DNA from: Ferribacterium limneticum | GTDB taxonomy: Bacteria; Pseudomonadota; Gammaproteobacteria; Burkholderiales; Rhodocyclaceae | Direction of reading: 5' to 3' | Length of the DNA: 64,000 nt | Assembly (NCBI RefSeq): GCF_020510565.1 | Contig: NZ_CP075189.1 | Span: forward strand, 1,906,501-1,970,500 | Part shown: positions 7,653-14,969 of the stretch, piece after piece | Numbering within the stretch: the stretch's first letter is position 1 | Layout: every line of letters begins with the position of its first letter | Made by a program: the position numbers and the translations under genes | The notes under the pieces: model-generated | The model's database searches: none | Told to the model about the DNA's origin: nothing | Seen by the model: only the letters and a program-made list of their open reading frames with translations

Positions 7653-10007
7653 ATGTTCAACAACCTCATCCCTCTGCTCGGGTCAGTCGCCCTGGTGGCT
7701 TTGGCCGGGTTGATCCTGATTCGGCCCTTGCGCCGAAGCGTCATCACCCGGCCCATTTTTTCCACCTACCGCAAGGTGCTGCCGCAGATGTCGGATACCG
7801 AGCGCGACGCACTCGAAGCCGGCAGTGTCTGGTGGGAGGGCGAGTTGTTCCGCGGCCAGCCGGACTGGCAGAAACTGCACGCCTACCCGCAGCCGAAATT
7901 GACGCCGGCCGAGCAGTCCTTTCTCGACAACGAGTGTGAGGAAGCCTGCCGCCTGGTCGATGACTGGCAAGTGACGCACGAACTCTACGACTTGCCAACC
8001 GAAGCCTGGCGCTACATCAAGGACAAGGGCTTCCTCGGCATGATCATTCCGAAGAAGTATGGCGGGCTGGAGTTTTCGGCCTACGCCCATTCGCAGGTGG
8101 TGACCAAGCTGTCGACACGTTCCAGCGCTCTGTCGGTCTCGGTCATGGTGCCCAACTCGCTCGGCCCGGCAGAGTTGCTGCTGCACTACGGCACCGATGC
8201 ACAGAAGAACCACTACCTGCCGCGTCTGGCCAAGGGTATCGAGGTGCCGGCCTTCGCGCTGACCAGCCCGTGGGCCGGTTCCGACGCAGCGTCGATTCCT
8301 GACAGCGGCGTCGTCTGCAAGGGCATGTACCAAGGCAAGGAAGTGCTCGGCATGCGCGTCAGTTGGGACAAGCGTTACATCACGCTGGCCCCGGTGTGCA
8401 CGGTCTTCGGCCTGGCTTTCCATTTGTACGACCCGGACGGTTTGCTCGGCGACAAGAAGCACATCGGCATCACCTGCGCGCTGGTTCCCTATGACCATCC
8501 GGGTGTCGATACCGGCCGCCGTCACTTCCCGCTCAACGCCATGTTCATGAATGGCCCGACGCGCGGCAAGGACGTGTTCATGCCGCTCGACTTCATCATC
8601 GGCGGCCCGGAAAAGGCTGGCTATGGCTGGCGGATGTTGATGGAATGTCTGGCCGCCGGCCGGTCGATTTCGCTGCCGTCTTCCAATACCGGCATGGCCC
8701 AGATGACGGCCCGCGCCGTCGGTGGCTACGCCCGCGTCCGTTCGCAATTCAAGATGGCCGTCGGCAAGTTCGAGGGCGTCGAGGAAGCGCTGACCCGCAT
8801 CGGGGCCTACACCTACATGATGGACGCCGTTCGCAAGATGACGGCCGGCGCTGTCGATCTCGGCGAGAAGCCGTCGGTCGTTTCGGCCATTGCCAAATAC
8901 CATGTCACCGAACGCGCCCGCCAAGTAGTCAATGACGGCATGGATGTCATCGGCGGCAAGGGCATCTGCCTTGGCCCGTCGAATTTCATGGGCCGTGCCT
9001 ACCAGCAGGTGCCGATCGGCATCACGGTCGAAGGCGCCAACATTTTGACGCGCTCGCTGATCATCTTCGGCCAGGGCGCCATTCGCTGCCATCCTTATTT
9101 GCTGCCGGAAATGCAGGCGGCGCAGAACCCGGACCAGAAACAGGGGCTGGTCGATTTCGACAAGGCGCTGTTCGGGCATATCGGTTTCACCATCAAGAAC
9201 GGTTTCCGCGCCCTTTGGCTGGGTATGACTGGCTCGCACTTCGCGGCGGTCAACGTCGACACGGCACCGGAAATGAAGCGTTACTACCAGCAACTGACGC
9301 GCTTCTCGGCAGCCTTCGCCTTCATGGCCGACATCTCGCTGCTCGTCCTCGGCGGTAGCGTCAAGCGTCGTGAAAAGCTCTCAGCCCGTCTTGGCGACAT
9401 CCTGGCCCAGATGTACCTGATCTCCTGCACCCTCAAGCGTTACGAGGAAGAAGGCCGGCAGGCTGCGGACGCGCCGCTCGCCCACTGGGCGATCTGGGAC
9501 GCCATGTACAAGGCGCAGCAGGCGTTCGACGGCGTCATCGCCAACTTCCCGGCGCGCTTCATCGCCGCCTTCCTGCACCGCTCGATCTTCCCGTGGGGAC
9601 ATCCGTATGTCGTGCCATCCGACGAGGTTGGCCACCAAGTCGCCAAGGCCTTGATCGCCCCGTCGGCCACCCGCGACCGGCTGACCGCCGAATGCTATCT
9701 GCCGCTGGTCGAGAGCGAGCCGGTCGGCGCCATCGAGCTGGCCTTGAAGGCGACGCTGCTCGCCGAGCCGATCGAGGCAAGGATTCGCGAAGCCGAAAAG
9801 GCCGGCCGTTTCGACAACAATCCGCTGGCCAATGTGCGCGACATCGCCATCGCCGCTTTCGAGGCCGGCGTGATTTCCGCCGCCGATTACGAAATCATGA
9901 AGCAGCGCAATCACCTGCGCGACATCGTGGTTCATGTCGATGATTTCCCGTTCGACTACGGCGTCGCCACGGCCAACAAGCCGGCCGAATGCCGGATGGC
10001 GGCGTGA
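7653..10007 (+). CDS. fadE: acyl-CoA dehydrogenase, long FadE type
   Basis: 784 residues from ATG 7653 (GGAGACAACAGC upstream), close to the E. coli FadE length of about 815. A hydrophobic N-terminal helix (NNLIPLLGSVALVALAGLIL) suggests membrane attachment. The dehydrogenase core follows: ALTSPWAGSDAAS for flavin and substrate contacts, a GYGWRMLMECLAAGR helix, VIGGKGICLGPSNFMGRAYQ and the ITVEGANILTRSL region. A FadE-specific C-terminal extension (about 520-784) is present. It performs the first FAD-dependent step of beta-oxidation. It is the first structural gene after the TetR regulator and is separated from the thiolase by a hairpin repeat. Confidence 0.92.
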   Translation: MFNNLIPLLGSVALVALAGLILIRPLRRSVITRPIFSTYRKVLPQMSDTERDALEAGSVWWEGELFRGQPDWQKLHAYPQPKLTPAEQSFLDNECEEACRLVDDWQVTHELYDLPTEAWRYIKDKGFLGMIIPKKYGGLEFSAYAHSQVVTKLSTRSSALSVSVMVPNSLGPAELLLHYGTDAQKNHYLPRLAKGIEVPAFALTSPWAGSDAASIPDSGVVCKGMYQGKEVLGMRVSWDKRYITLAPVCTVFGLAFHLYDPDGLLGDKKHIGITCALVPYDHPGVDTGRRHFPLNAMFMNGPTRGKDVFMPLDFIIGGPEKAGYGWRMLMECLAAGRSISLPSSNTGMAQMTARAVGGYARVRSQFKMAVGKFEGVEEALTRIGAYTYMMDAVRKMTAGAVDLGEKPSVVSAIAKYHVTERARQVVNDGMDVIGGKGICLGPSNFMGRAYQQVPIGITVEGANILTRSLIIFGQGAIRCHPYLLPEMQAAQNPDQKQGLVDFDKALFGHIGFTIKNGFRALWLGMTGSHFAAVNVDTAPEMKRYYQQLTRFSAAFAFMADISLLVLGGSVKRREKLSARLGDILAQMYLISCTLKRYEEEGRQAADAPLAHWAIWDAMYKAQQAFDGVIANFPARFIAAFLHRSIFPWGHPYVVPSDEVGHQVAKALIAPSATRDRLTAECYLPLVESEPVGAIELALKATLLAEPIEARIREAEKAGRFDNNPLANVRDIAIAAFEAGVISAADYEIMKQRNHLRDIVVHVDDFPFDYGVATANKPAECRMAA

Positions 10008-10030
10008 TGCTTGTATTTCGTAGAAACCTG

Positions 10031-10116
10031 AACCCCCCCAGCCCCCCTTCTCAGGGGGGAGCGCTTGGCTCCGGACGGAGCACCCCTCCCCTGAAAAGGG
10101 GAGGTTGGGAGGGGTT
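10031..10116. repeat. GC-rich double-hairpin intergenic repeat
   Basis: Two hairpins: CCCCCC/GGGGGG (10042-10047 with 10054-10059) and CCTCCCCT/AGGGGAGG (10085-10092 with 10097-10104). Imperfect outer arms (AACCCC near 10031, GGAGGGGTT near 10109) could close a cruciform. A second member of the same family lies at 22476-22560. It separates fadE from the thiolase gene, and its last GGAGGGG run lies where a ribosome-binding site would be for a GTG at 10120. Confidence 0.85.
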
Positions 10117-10131
10117 GCCGTGGATCTTCCA

Positions 10132-11412
10132 ATGAAAACCATCTACATCGTCGACGGCGCCCGTTCGCCGTTCCTCAAAGCCCAGAAAGGGCCCGGCGTC
10201 TTTGCCGCCTCCGATCTCGCCACCCAGGCTGGCCGGGCCTTGCTGCTGCGCCAGCCGTTCGAACCGAGCGATCTCGACGAAGTGATCCTCGGCTGCGCCG
10301 CACCGTCGCCGGACGAAACCAACATTGGCCGCATGGTCGCCCTGCGTCTCGGCTGCGGCAACAAGGTGCCGGGCTGGACGGTGATGCGCAACTGCGCCTC
10401 GGGCATGCAGGCCATCGACTCGGCCATCGCCAACATCCAGTGCGGGCGTTCCGAACTCGTGCTGGCCGGCGGCGTCGATGCGCTGTCGCGGGCGCCGCTG
10501 CTGTACTCCGACGCGATGGTGCGCTGGTTCGCCGGCATGATGGCCATGCGCACGGTGAACGAGAAATTTGGCCATTTTTTGAAATTGCCATTGGCTGATT
10601 TGCTCAAGCCGGTCATCGGTTTGATGAAGGGCCTGACCGACCCGGTTGTCGGCCTGCTCATGGGCCAGACGGCCGAGAACCTGGCCTGGAAATTCGGCAT
10701 CAACCGCCAGCAGATGGACGAGTTCGCCGTCAAAAGCCATTTGAAGGCGATGTCAGCGCGGGCTGCCGGCTACTACAGTGAGATCGTCCCGGTCGTCGAT
10801 GCGCAGGGCAAGGTTTTCGCCGAAGACGACGGCGTGCGCGCCGACGCCAGCATGGCCGGCATGGCCAAGCTCAAGCCTTTCTTCGACAAAAAATACGGCA
10901 ACATTACGGCCGCCAACAGCTCGCAGATCACCGACGGCGCCGCCTGGGTGATCCTCGCTTCGGAAGAGGCGGTGCAGAAATGGGGCCTCAAGCCGATCGG
11001 CAAGATTGTCGACAGCGAATGGGCCGGCCTCGACCCGGCGCAGATGGGCCTCGGCCCGGTGCATGCTGCAACCCCCATCCTGCAACGCCATGGCCTCGGC
11101 CTCAACGACGTCGATTACTGGGAACTCAACGAAGCCTTCGCTGCACAGGTGCTCGGCTGCCAGGCAGCGTGGAAATCCGACGAATACTGCCGCGAGCAGC
11201 TCGACCTGCCCGGTGCCTTCGGCAGCCTGGACGAGGAAAAGCTCAACGTCGACGGCGGCGCCATCGCCATCGGCCACCCGGTCGGCGCCTCGGGGGCGCG
11301 CATCGTGTTGCATTTGCTCAACGTATTGCGCCGGAACAAGGCGAAACGCGGCATTGCGACCATCTGCATTGGTGGCGGTCTTGGCGGCGCCATGCTCGTG
11401 GAGGCGCTATGA
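10132..11412 (+). CDS. fadI: acetyl-CoA acyltransferase, FadI-like thiolase
   Basis: About 426 residues from ATG 10132 (MKTIYIVDGARSPF). A GTG at 10120 would add four residues and has a better-spaced purine run. Thiolase signatures: NCASGMQAIDS with the nucleophilic Cys near residue 95, NVDGGAIAIGHPVGASGAR carrying the active-site His, and CIGGGLGGAMLVEAL with the second Cys. It cleaves 3-ketoacyl-CoA in the last beta-oxidation step. It is followed by the hydratase-dehydrogenase fusion, matching the FadI-FadJ pairing, though the gene order is reversed relative to some bacteria. The middle segment FGHFLKLPLADLL resembles the dispersed repeat only weakly. Confidence 0.9.
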   Translation: MKTIYIVDGARSPFLKAQKGPGVFAASDLATQAGRALLLRQPFEPSDLDEVILGCAAPSPDETNIGRMVALRLGCGNKVPGWTVMRNCASGMQAIDSAIANIQCGRSELVLAGGVDALSRAPLLYSDAMVRWFAGMMAMRTVNEKFGHFLKLPLADLLKPVIGLMKGLTDPVVGLLMGQTAENLAWKFGINRQQMDEFAVKSHLKAMSARAAGYYSEIVPVVDAQGKVFAEDDGVRADASMAGMAKLKPFFDKKYGNITAANSSQITDGAAWVILASEEAVQKWGLKPIGKIVDSEWAGLDPAQMGLGPVHAATPILQRHGLGLNDVDYWELNEAFAAQVLGCQAAWKSDEYCREQLDLPGAFGSLDEEKLNVDGGAIAIGHPVGASGARIVLHLLNVLRRNKAKRGIATICIGGGLGGAMLVEAL

Positions 11413-11420
11413 AAACCGAT

Positions 11421-11460
11421 TTCAATTTTGGGCATTTTTTCCGGTTGACCGTAGCAATCG
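11421..11460 (-). repeat. copy 2 of the dispersed repeat
   Basis: Read on the minus strand it gives CGATTGCTACGGTCAACCGG, then seven A/T bases, GCCCAAAATTGAA. It is one of the best-conserved copies. It fills the gap between the thiolase stop and the fusion-gene start at 11480. Confidence 0.9.
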
Positions 11461-11479
11461 GCCAGCAGAAGGAAAACGC

Positions 11480-13381
11480 ATGAAGCACTGGCAACTGATC
11501 AAGGAAGAAAATGGCATCTTCGTCGCCGTCTTCGACAAAGCTCACGAATCCGCGAATTCGCTGTCAGCCGAAGCCATGGCCGAGTTCGGCGAAATTCTCG
11601 ACCAGCTCGACAAGCAGCCGCCCAAGGGCCTGATCGTCCGTTCCGGCAAGGAAGCGGGCTTCATCGCCGGCGCCGACATCGAGGAATTCTCGCAACTCGA
11701 TTCCGCTGAGAAGGGCAGGGCGCTCGTGACGCGCGGCTGGAATCTGTTCAACCGGCTGGCCGCCGTGCCATACCCAACGCTGGCGCTGGTCCGTGGCCAC
11801 TGCCTGGGCGGCGGTCTCGAACTGGCGCTGGCCTGCCGCTACCTGTTGGCAGTCGATGAGACCGGTACGAAAATGGGCCTGCCCGAAGTCATGCTCGGCA
11901 TCTTCCCCGGCTGGGGCGGCATGCTGCGGCTACCGAAACGCGTCGGCCCGGCAGCGGCACTCGACATGATGCTGACCGGCAAGACCATCGACGCCAAGCG
12001 AGCCAAAAAGATGGGCCTGGCCGACGATTGCGTGCCGCCGCGCGTCATGGAAATGGCCGCCCGCCAACTGCTGCTCTTGGGCCAACCACGCCGGCCGTTA
12101 CCCTTCATGCAGCGTCTGCTAAACGGCCCGCTGAAAAGCGTCGTGGCCAACGGCGCCCGCAAGCAGGTGGCCAGAAAGGCGCGCCCGGAACACTATCCGG
12201 CGCCCTACGCCATCATCGACCTGTGGGCCAAGCACGACGGTAACGCGCTGGCCGCGCCGGAGGTCATCGACCGCATCATCACCTCGCCGACGGCGCGTAA
12301 TCTGGTTCGTGTCTATCACCTGCAGGAACGGCTCAAGGGCTTCGGCAAGTCGTCTGACTTCAAGGCCACTCGCGTCCACGTCATCGGCGCCGGTGTCATG
12401 GGGGGCGACATTGCCGCCTGGTGCGCCCTGCGCGGCATGACGGTCACGCTGCAGGACCAGACGCTGGAACGCATTTCCCCGGCCCTCAAGCGCGCCCACG
12501 CCCTGTTCACCAAGCGCCTGCGCGAGTCGCTCAAGATTCGCGATGCCTTCGACCGCCTGATCCCCGACCCAAATGGCGATGGCGTCGCCCACGCCGATGT
12601 CGTCATCGAAGCCATCTTCGAGAACGTCGAGGCCAAACACGCGTTGTTCAAGGCGCTCGAACCGAGAATGAAACCGGGCGCCGTGCTCGCCACCAACACC
12701 TCCAGCCTCAGGCTCGAAGACCTGCGCACGGTTCTGCAACAACCGCAGCGTCTGGTCGGCATCCATTTCTTCAACCCGGTGGCGATGATGCCGCTGGTCG
12801 AAGTCGTAGCCGCCGAGGGCGCCGATCAGGCCGCCGTGCAGGCCGCCTGCGCCTTCGTGAAGCAGATCGACAAGCTGCCGCTGCCGGTCAGGAGCGAACC
12901 CGGCTTCCTGGTCAACGCCGTACTCGCGCCCTACATGCTGGCCGCGATGCGGGCGGTAGACGAGGGCATTGCGCCGGAAACGGTCGACGAAGCGATGCTC
13001 GCTTTCGGCATGCCGATGGGGCCGATCGAACTGGTCGACACCGTCGGCCTCGACATCGCCATGGCCGCCGGCAAGCAACTGGCCGGTGGTGCCGACGCGC
13101 CGCGCTGCCTGATCGAGCGCGTCGAAAAAGGCCAGCTTGGCAAGAAGAGCGGGCAGGGCTTCTACGACTGGTCGTCCGGCCGCGCCGCCAAGGCTGTGGC
13201 GGGCAACGTACCGGGTGGCCTGGCCGAGCGGCTGGCATCGCCGCTCATCGACCGCGTCGAAAAACTGGTTGCCGACGGTGTCGTTGCCGATGCTGAACTG
13301 GCAGATGCAGGCGTAATATTTGGCACCGGCTTCGCACCTTTTACCGGCGGGCCCATGCACTTCCGGCAAGGGATGACATAG
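11480..13381 (+). CDS. fadJ: enoyl-CoA hydratase / 3-hydroxyacyl-CoA dehydrogenase fusion (FadJ/FadB order)
   Basis: 633 residues from ATG 11480 (AAGGAAAACGC upstream). The N-terminal crotonase domain (about 1-290) shows AGADIEEF, the oxyanion-hole region RGHCLGGGLELALACRY, and LPEVMLGIFPGWGGMLRLP with the catalytic Glu. The dehydrogenase part (about 300-633) has VHVIGAGVMGGDIAAWCA for NAD binding, ATNTSSL and IHFFNPVAMMPLVEVV with the catalytic His. It is about 80 residues shorter than typical FadB/FadJ; the second C-terminal dehydrogenase repeat looks reduced. It hydrates enoyl-CoA and oxidises the hydroxyacyl product, feeding the adjacent thiolase. Confidence 0.88.
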   Translation: MKHWQLIKEENGIFVAVFDKAHESANSLSAEAMAEFGEILDQLDKQPPKGLIVRSGKEAGFIAGADIEEFSQLDSAEKGRALVTRGWNLFNRLAAVPYPTLALVRGHCLGGGLELALACRYLLAVDETGTKMGLPEVMLGIFPGWGGMLRLPKRVGPAAALDMMLTGKTIDAKRAKKMGLADDCVPPRVMEMAARQLLLLGQPRRPLPFMQRLLNGPLKSVVANGARKQVARKARPEHYPAPYAIIDLWAKHDGNALAAPEVIDRIITSPTARNLVRVYHLQERLKGFGKSSDFKATRVHVIGAGVMGGDIAAWCALRGMTVTLQDQTLERISPALKRAHALFTKRLRESLKIRDAFDRLIPDPNGDGVAHADVVIEAIFENVEAKHALFKALEPRMKPGAVLATNTSSLRLEDLRTVLQQPQRLVGIHFFNPVAMMPLVEVVAAEGADQAAVQAACAFVKQIDKLPLPVRSEPGFLVNAVLAPYMLAAMRAVDEGIAPETVDEAMLAFGMPMGPIELVDTVGLDIAMAAGKQLAGGADAPRCLIERVEKGQLGKKSGQGFYDWSSGRAAKAVAGNVPGGLAERLASPLIDRVEKLVADGVVADAELADAGVIFGTGFAPFTGGPMHFRQGMT

Positions 13382-13398
13382 CAGTGTTGTTTATTTCC

Positions 13399-13412
13399 AA
13401 CGAACGTTTGAA
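13399..13412. promoter_or_regulatory. candidate TetR operator upstream of fadL, site A
   Basis: AACGAACGTTTGAA, the exact complement of the 14-mer at 14911-14924. It is roughly palindromic around AACGTT and resembles PsrA/FadR-type fatty-acid operators. It lies 103 bases before the fadL start. Confidence 0.65.
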
Positions 13413-13420
13413 ATAGTGCA

Positions 13421-13437
13421 ATTCAAACAATGTTTCA
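13421..13437. promoter_or_regulatory. candidate TetR operator upstream of fadL, site B
   Basis: ATTCAAACAATGTTTCA is an imperfect palindrome (CAAAC/GTTTC arms) eight bases after site A, as in tandem fatty-acid repressor sites. Binding is inferred. Confidence 0.5.
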
Positions 13438-13514
13438 CTCGCATGTTTGATATTTAATCGTAGTGGCAGTGACGGGAGAATTCCTCCCAACATAACAAAA
13501 CAGGAGACAAATCA

Positions 13515-14810
13515 ATGAACAAAACCAATCTGCGCCTCATCCCGGCGCTCATCGCCATCGCCTTTTCCGGCAGCGCCGCAGCGGCTGGTTTCCAGTTGCA
13601 AAACCAGACGGGTTCCGGGAACGGTAATGCGTTTGCCGGTGCTGCGGCAGCGGCGGAAGATGCTGGCACCGTAATGTGGAACCCGGCCGGTATGACCTAT
13701 CTGCCGAAAGGGCACAATATCGCCATGGGCGGAACGATCCTGCATCGTTCAATCAAGTTTTCGAATAATGGCTCGACTACGGTCGACTCAACAACTTTTC
13801 CGCTCGGGACAACGGATGGTGGCGATGCCGGGGGAACGTCGTTGATCCCGTTCGGCTACTGGGCTTATTCGGTGAGCGACAAACTCTGGCTCGGCATGGG
13901 TATTTCGCCAACCTTTGGAAATGTCTCCGAATACGATTTCAGCTTCATCGGTCGCAATGCCGGCTTTTACGCCAACATCGAGCAGATCAATTTCAACCCG
14001 TCGGTCGCCTACAAGGTCAACGACATGATTTCGCTGGGTGGCGGTGTCAATGTTGCGTACAACGCAACGCACTTCAAGCAGGGCTTGGCTTTTGCTTCTG
14101 GGCCTGCGATTGCTGGTAACAATCAACTTGACCTCGAAGGCGATGACTGGGCCTTTGGTTACAACCTTGGCCTGATGCTCCAGGTTACACCGACGACCCG
14201 TATCGGCCTGAGCTATCGCTCCGAGCTCGAGTTCAACCTGCAGGGAGATCAAAGAACCACCGTGACCGGTTTTGGTAGTCCGCTACTGGCCAATGTCGAA
14301 ATTGAAGCTGTCCTGAAGACGCCGGCCAATGCATCGCTGGCCTTGTCGCAGAAAGTGGGTGATCGTCTTGAAGTGCTGGCGGATTTCACCTGGACCAATT
14401 GGAGCGTCATCAACAGCATTCAAATAAAGAACAAGGTCACCGGGGGAAATTTGAGTGCTTTGAGCTATAACTTCCAGGACACATGGCGCATTGGTCTGGG
14501 CGGTAATTATCAGTTGAATGAAACCTGGAAACTGAAGTTCGGGGTCGCCTACGACAAGTCGCCGGTCAAATCGGCTGCTGATCGCACCATGACGCTGCCG
14601 GATTCGGATCGCACCTGGCTCTCAATCGGTGCGCGTTACCAGCTTTCCAAGGCGGCATCGATCGACATGGGTTATACCCATATTTTCTTCGCCAACGCCG
14701 ATACCGCGCGCGTGGTCGAGTTCCCGGCAGGTGCCCCTCGCCAGGTTATTCGCGGCGATTTCAAGACCAGCGTCGACAGCCTTGGCATGCAACTGAACTA
14801 CAACTTCTGA
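13515..14810 (+). CDS. fadL: FadL/OmpP1-type outer-membrane long-chain fatty acid transporter
   Basis: 431 residues from ATG 13515, with CAGGAGACAAATCA upstream. A clear signal peptide (LIPALIAIAFSGSAAAA) is followed by GFQLQNQTGSGNGNAFAGAA, which matches the FadL hatch start, and DAGTVMWNPAGMTYLP, the NPA-type plug motif. Alternating hydrophobic strands run to a C-terminal MQLNYNF, ending in the aromatic residue typical of barrel proteins. It imports long-chain fatty acids or hydrophobic compounds across the outer membrane. Two operator-like sites precede it and a terminator follows, so it is an independent unit of the regulon. Confidence 0.93.
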   Translation: MNKTNLRLIPALIAIAFSGSAAAAGFQLQNQTGSGNGNAFAGAAAAAEDAGTVMWNPAGMTYLPKGHNIAMGGTILHRSIKFSNNGSTTVDSTTFPLGTTDGGDAGGTSLIPFGYWAYSVSDKLWLGMGISPTFGNVSEYDFSFIGRNAGFYANIEQINFNPSVAYKVNDMISLGGGVNVAYNATHFKQGLAFASGPAIAGNNQLDLEGDDWAFGYNLGLMLQVTPTTRIGLSYRSELEFNLQGDQRTTVTGFGSPLLANVEIEAVLKTPANASLALSQKVGDRLEVLADFTWTNWSVINSIQIKNKVTGGNLSALSYNFQDTWRIGLGGNYQLNETWKLKFGVAYDKSPVKSAADRTMTLPDSDRTWLSIGARYQLSKAASIDMGYTHIFFANADTARVVEFPAGAPRQVIRGDFKTSVDSLGMQLNYNF

Positions 14811-14836
14811 GCCCTGCTTTTGACTACTTTAAAAAT

Positions 14837-14860
14837 CCCCGGCCCGCCCGGGGTTTTTTT
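14837..14860 (+). terminator. intrinsic terminator after fadL
   Basis: CCCCGG, loop CCCGC, CCGGGG followed by seven T residues. It abuts copy 3 of the dispersed repeat. Confidence 0.88.
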
Positions 14861-14899
14861 TGAATTTTGGGCTAAAAAACCGGTTGACCGTGGAAGTCC
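14861..14899 (-). repeat. copy 3 of the dispersed repeat
   Basis: On the minus strand it reads CTTCCACGGTCAACCGG, TTTTTTA, GCCCAAAATTCA. It sits between the fadL terminator and the operator of the next gene. Confidence 0.85.
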
Positions 14900-14910
14900 C
14901 TGTTCTATAA

Positions 14911-14924
14911 TTCAAACGTTCGTT
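14911..14924. promoter_or_regulatory. candidate TetR operator upstream of the second beta-oxidation operon
   Basis: TTCAAACGTTCGTT is the exact reverse complement of fadL site A and a one-mismatch match to the site before the TetR gene. It lies 46 bases before the TTG start and probably overlaps the promoter. Confidence 0.65.
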
Positions 14925-14969
14925 TTATGTTGACGAAGCGGAAAATAAGAGACTTAAAAGGAGATGCAA

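Noticed and set aside
7683..9293. 536-residue antisense frame across fadE
   Set aside because: A GC-rich shadow frame opposite a well-conserved dehydrogenase; no recognisable protein.
10555..10600. GAAATTTGGCCATTTTTTGAAATTGCC in the first thiolase gene, resembling an inverted repeat copy
   Set aside because: The A/T part matches but the invariant GGTTGACCGT core does not; too weak to list.
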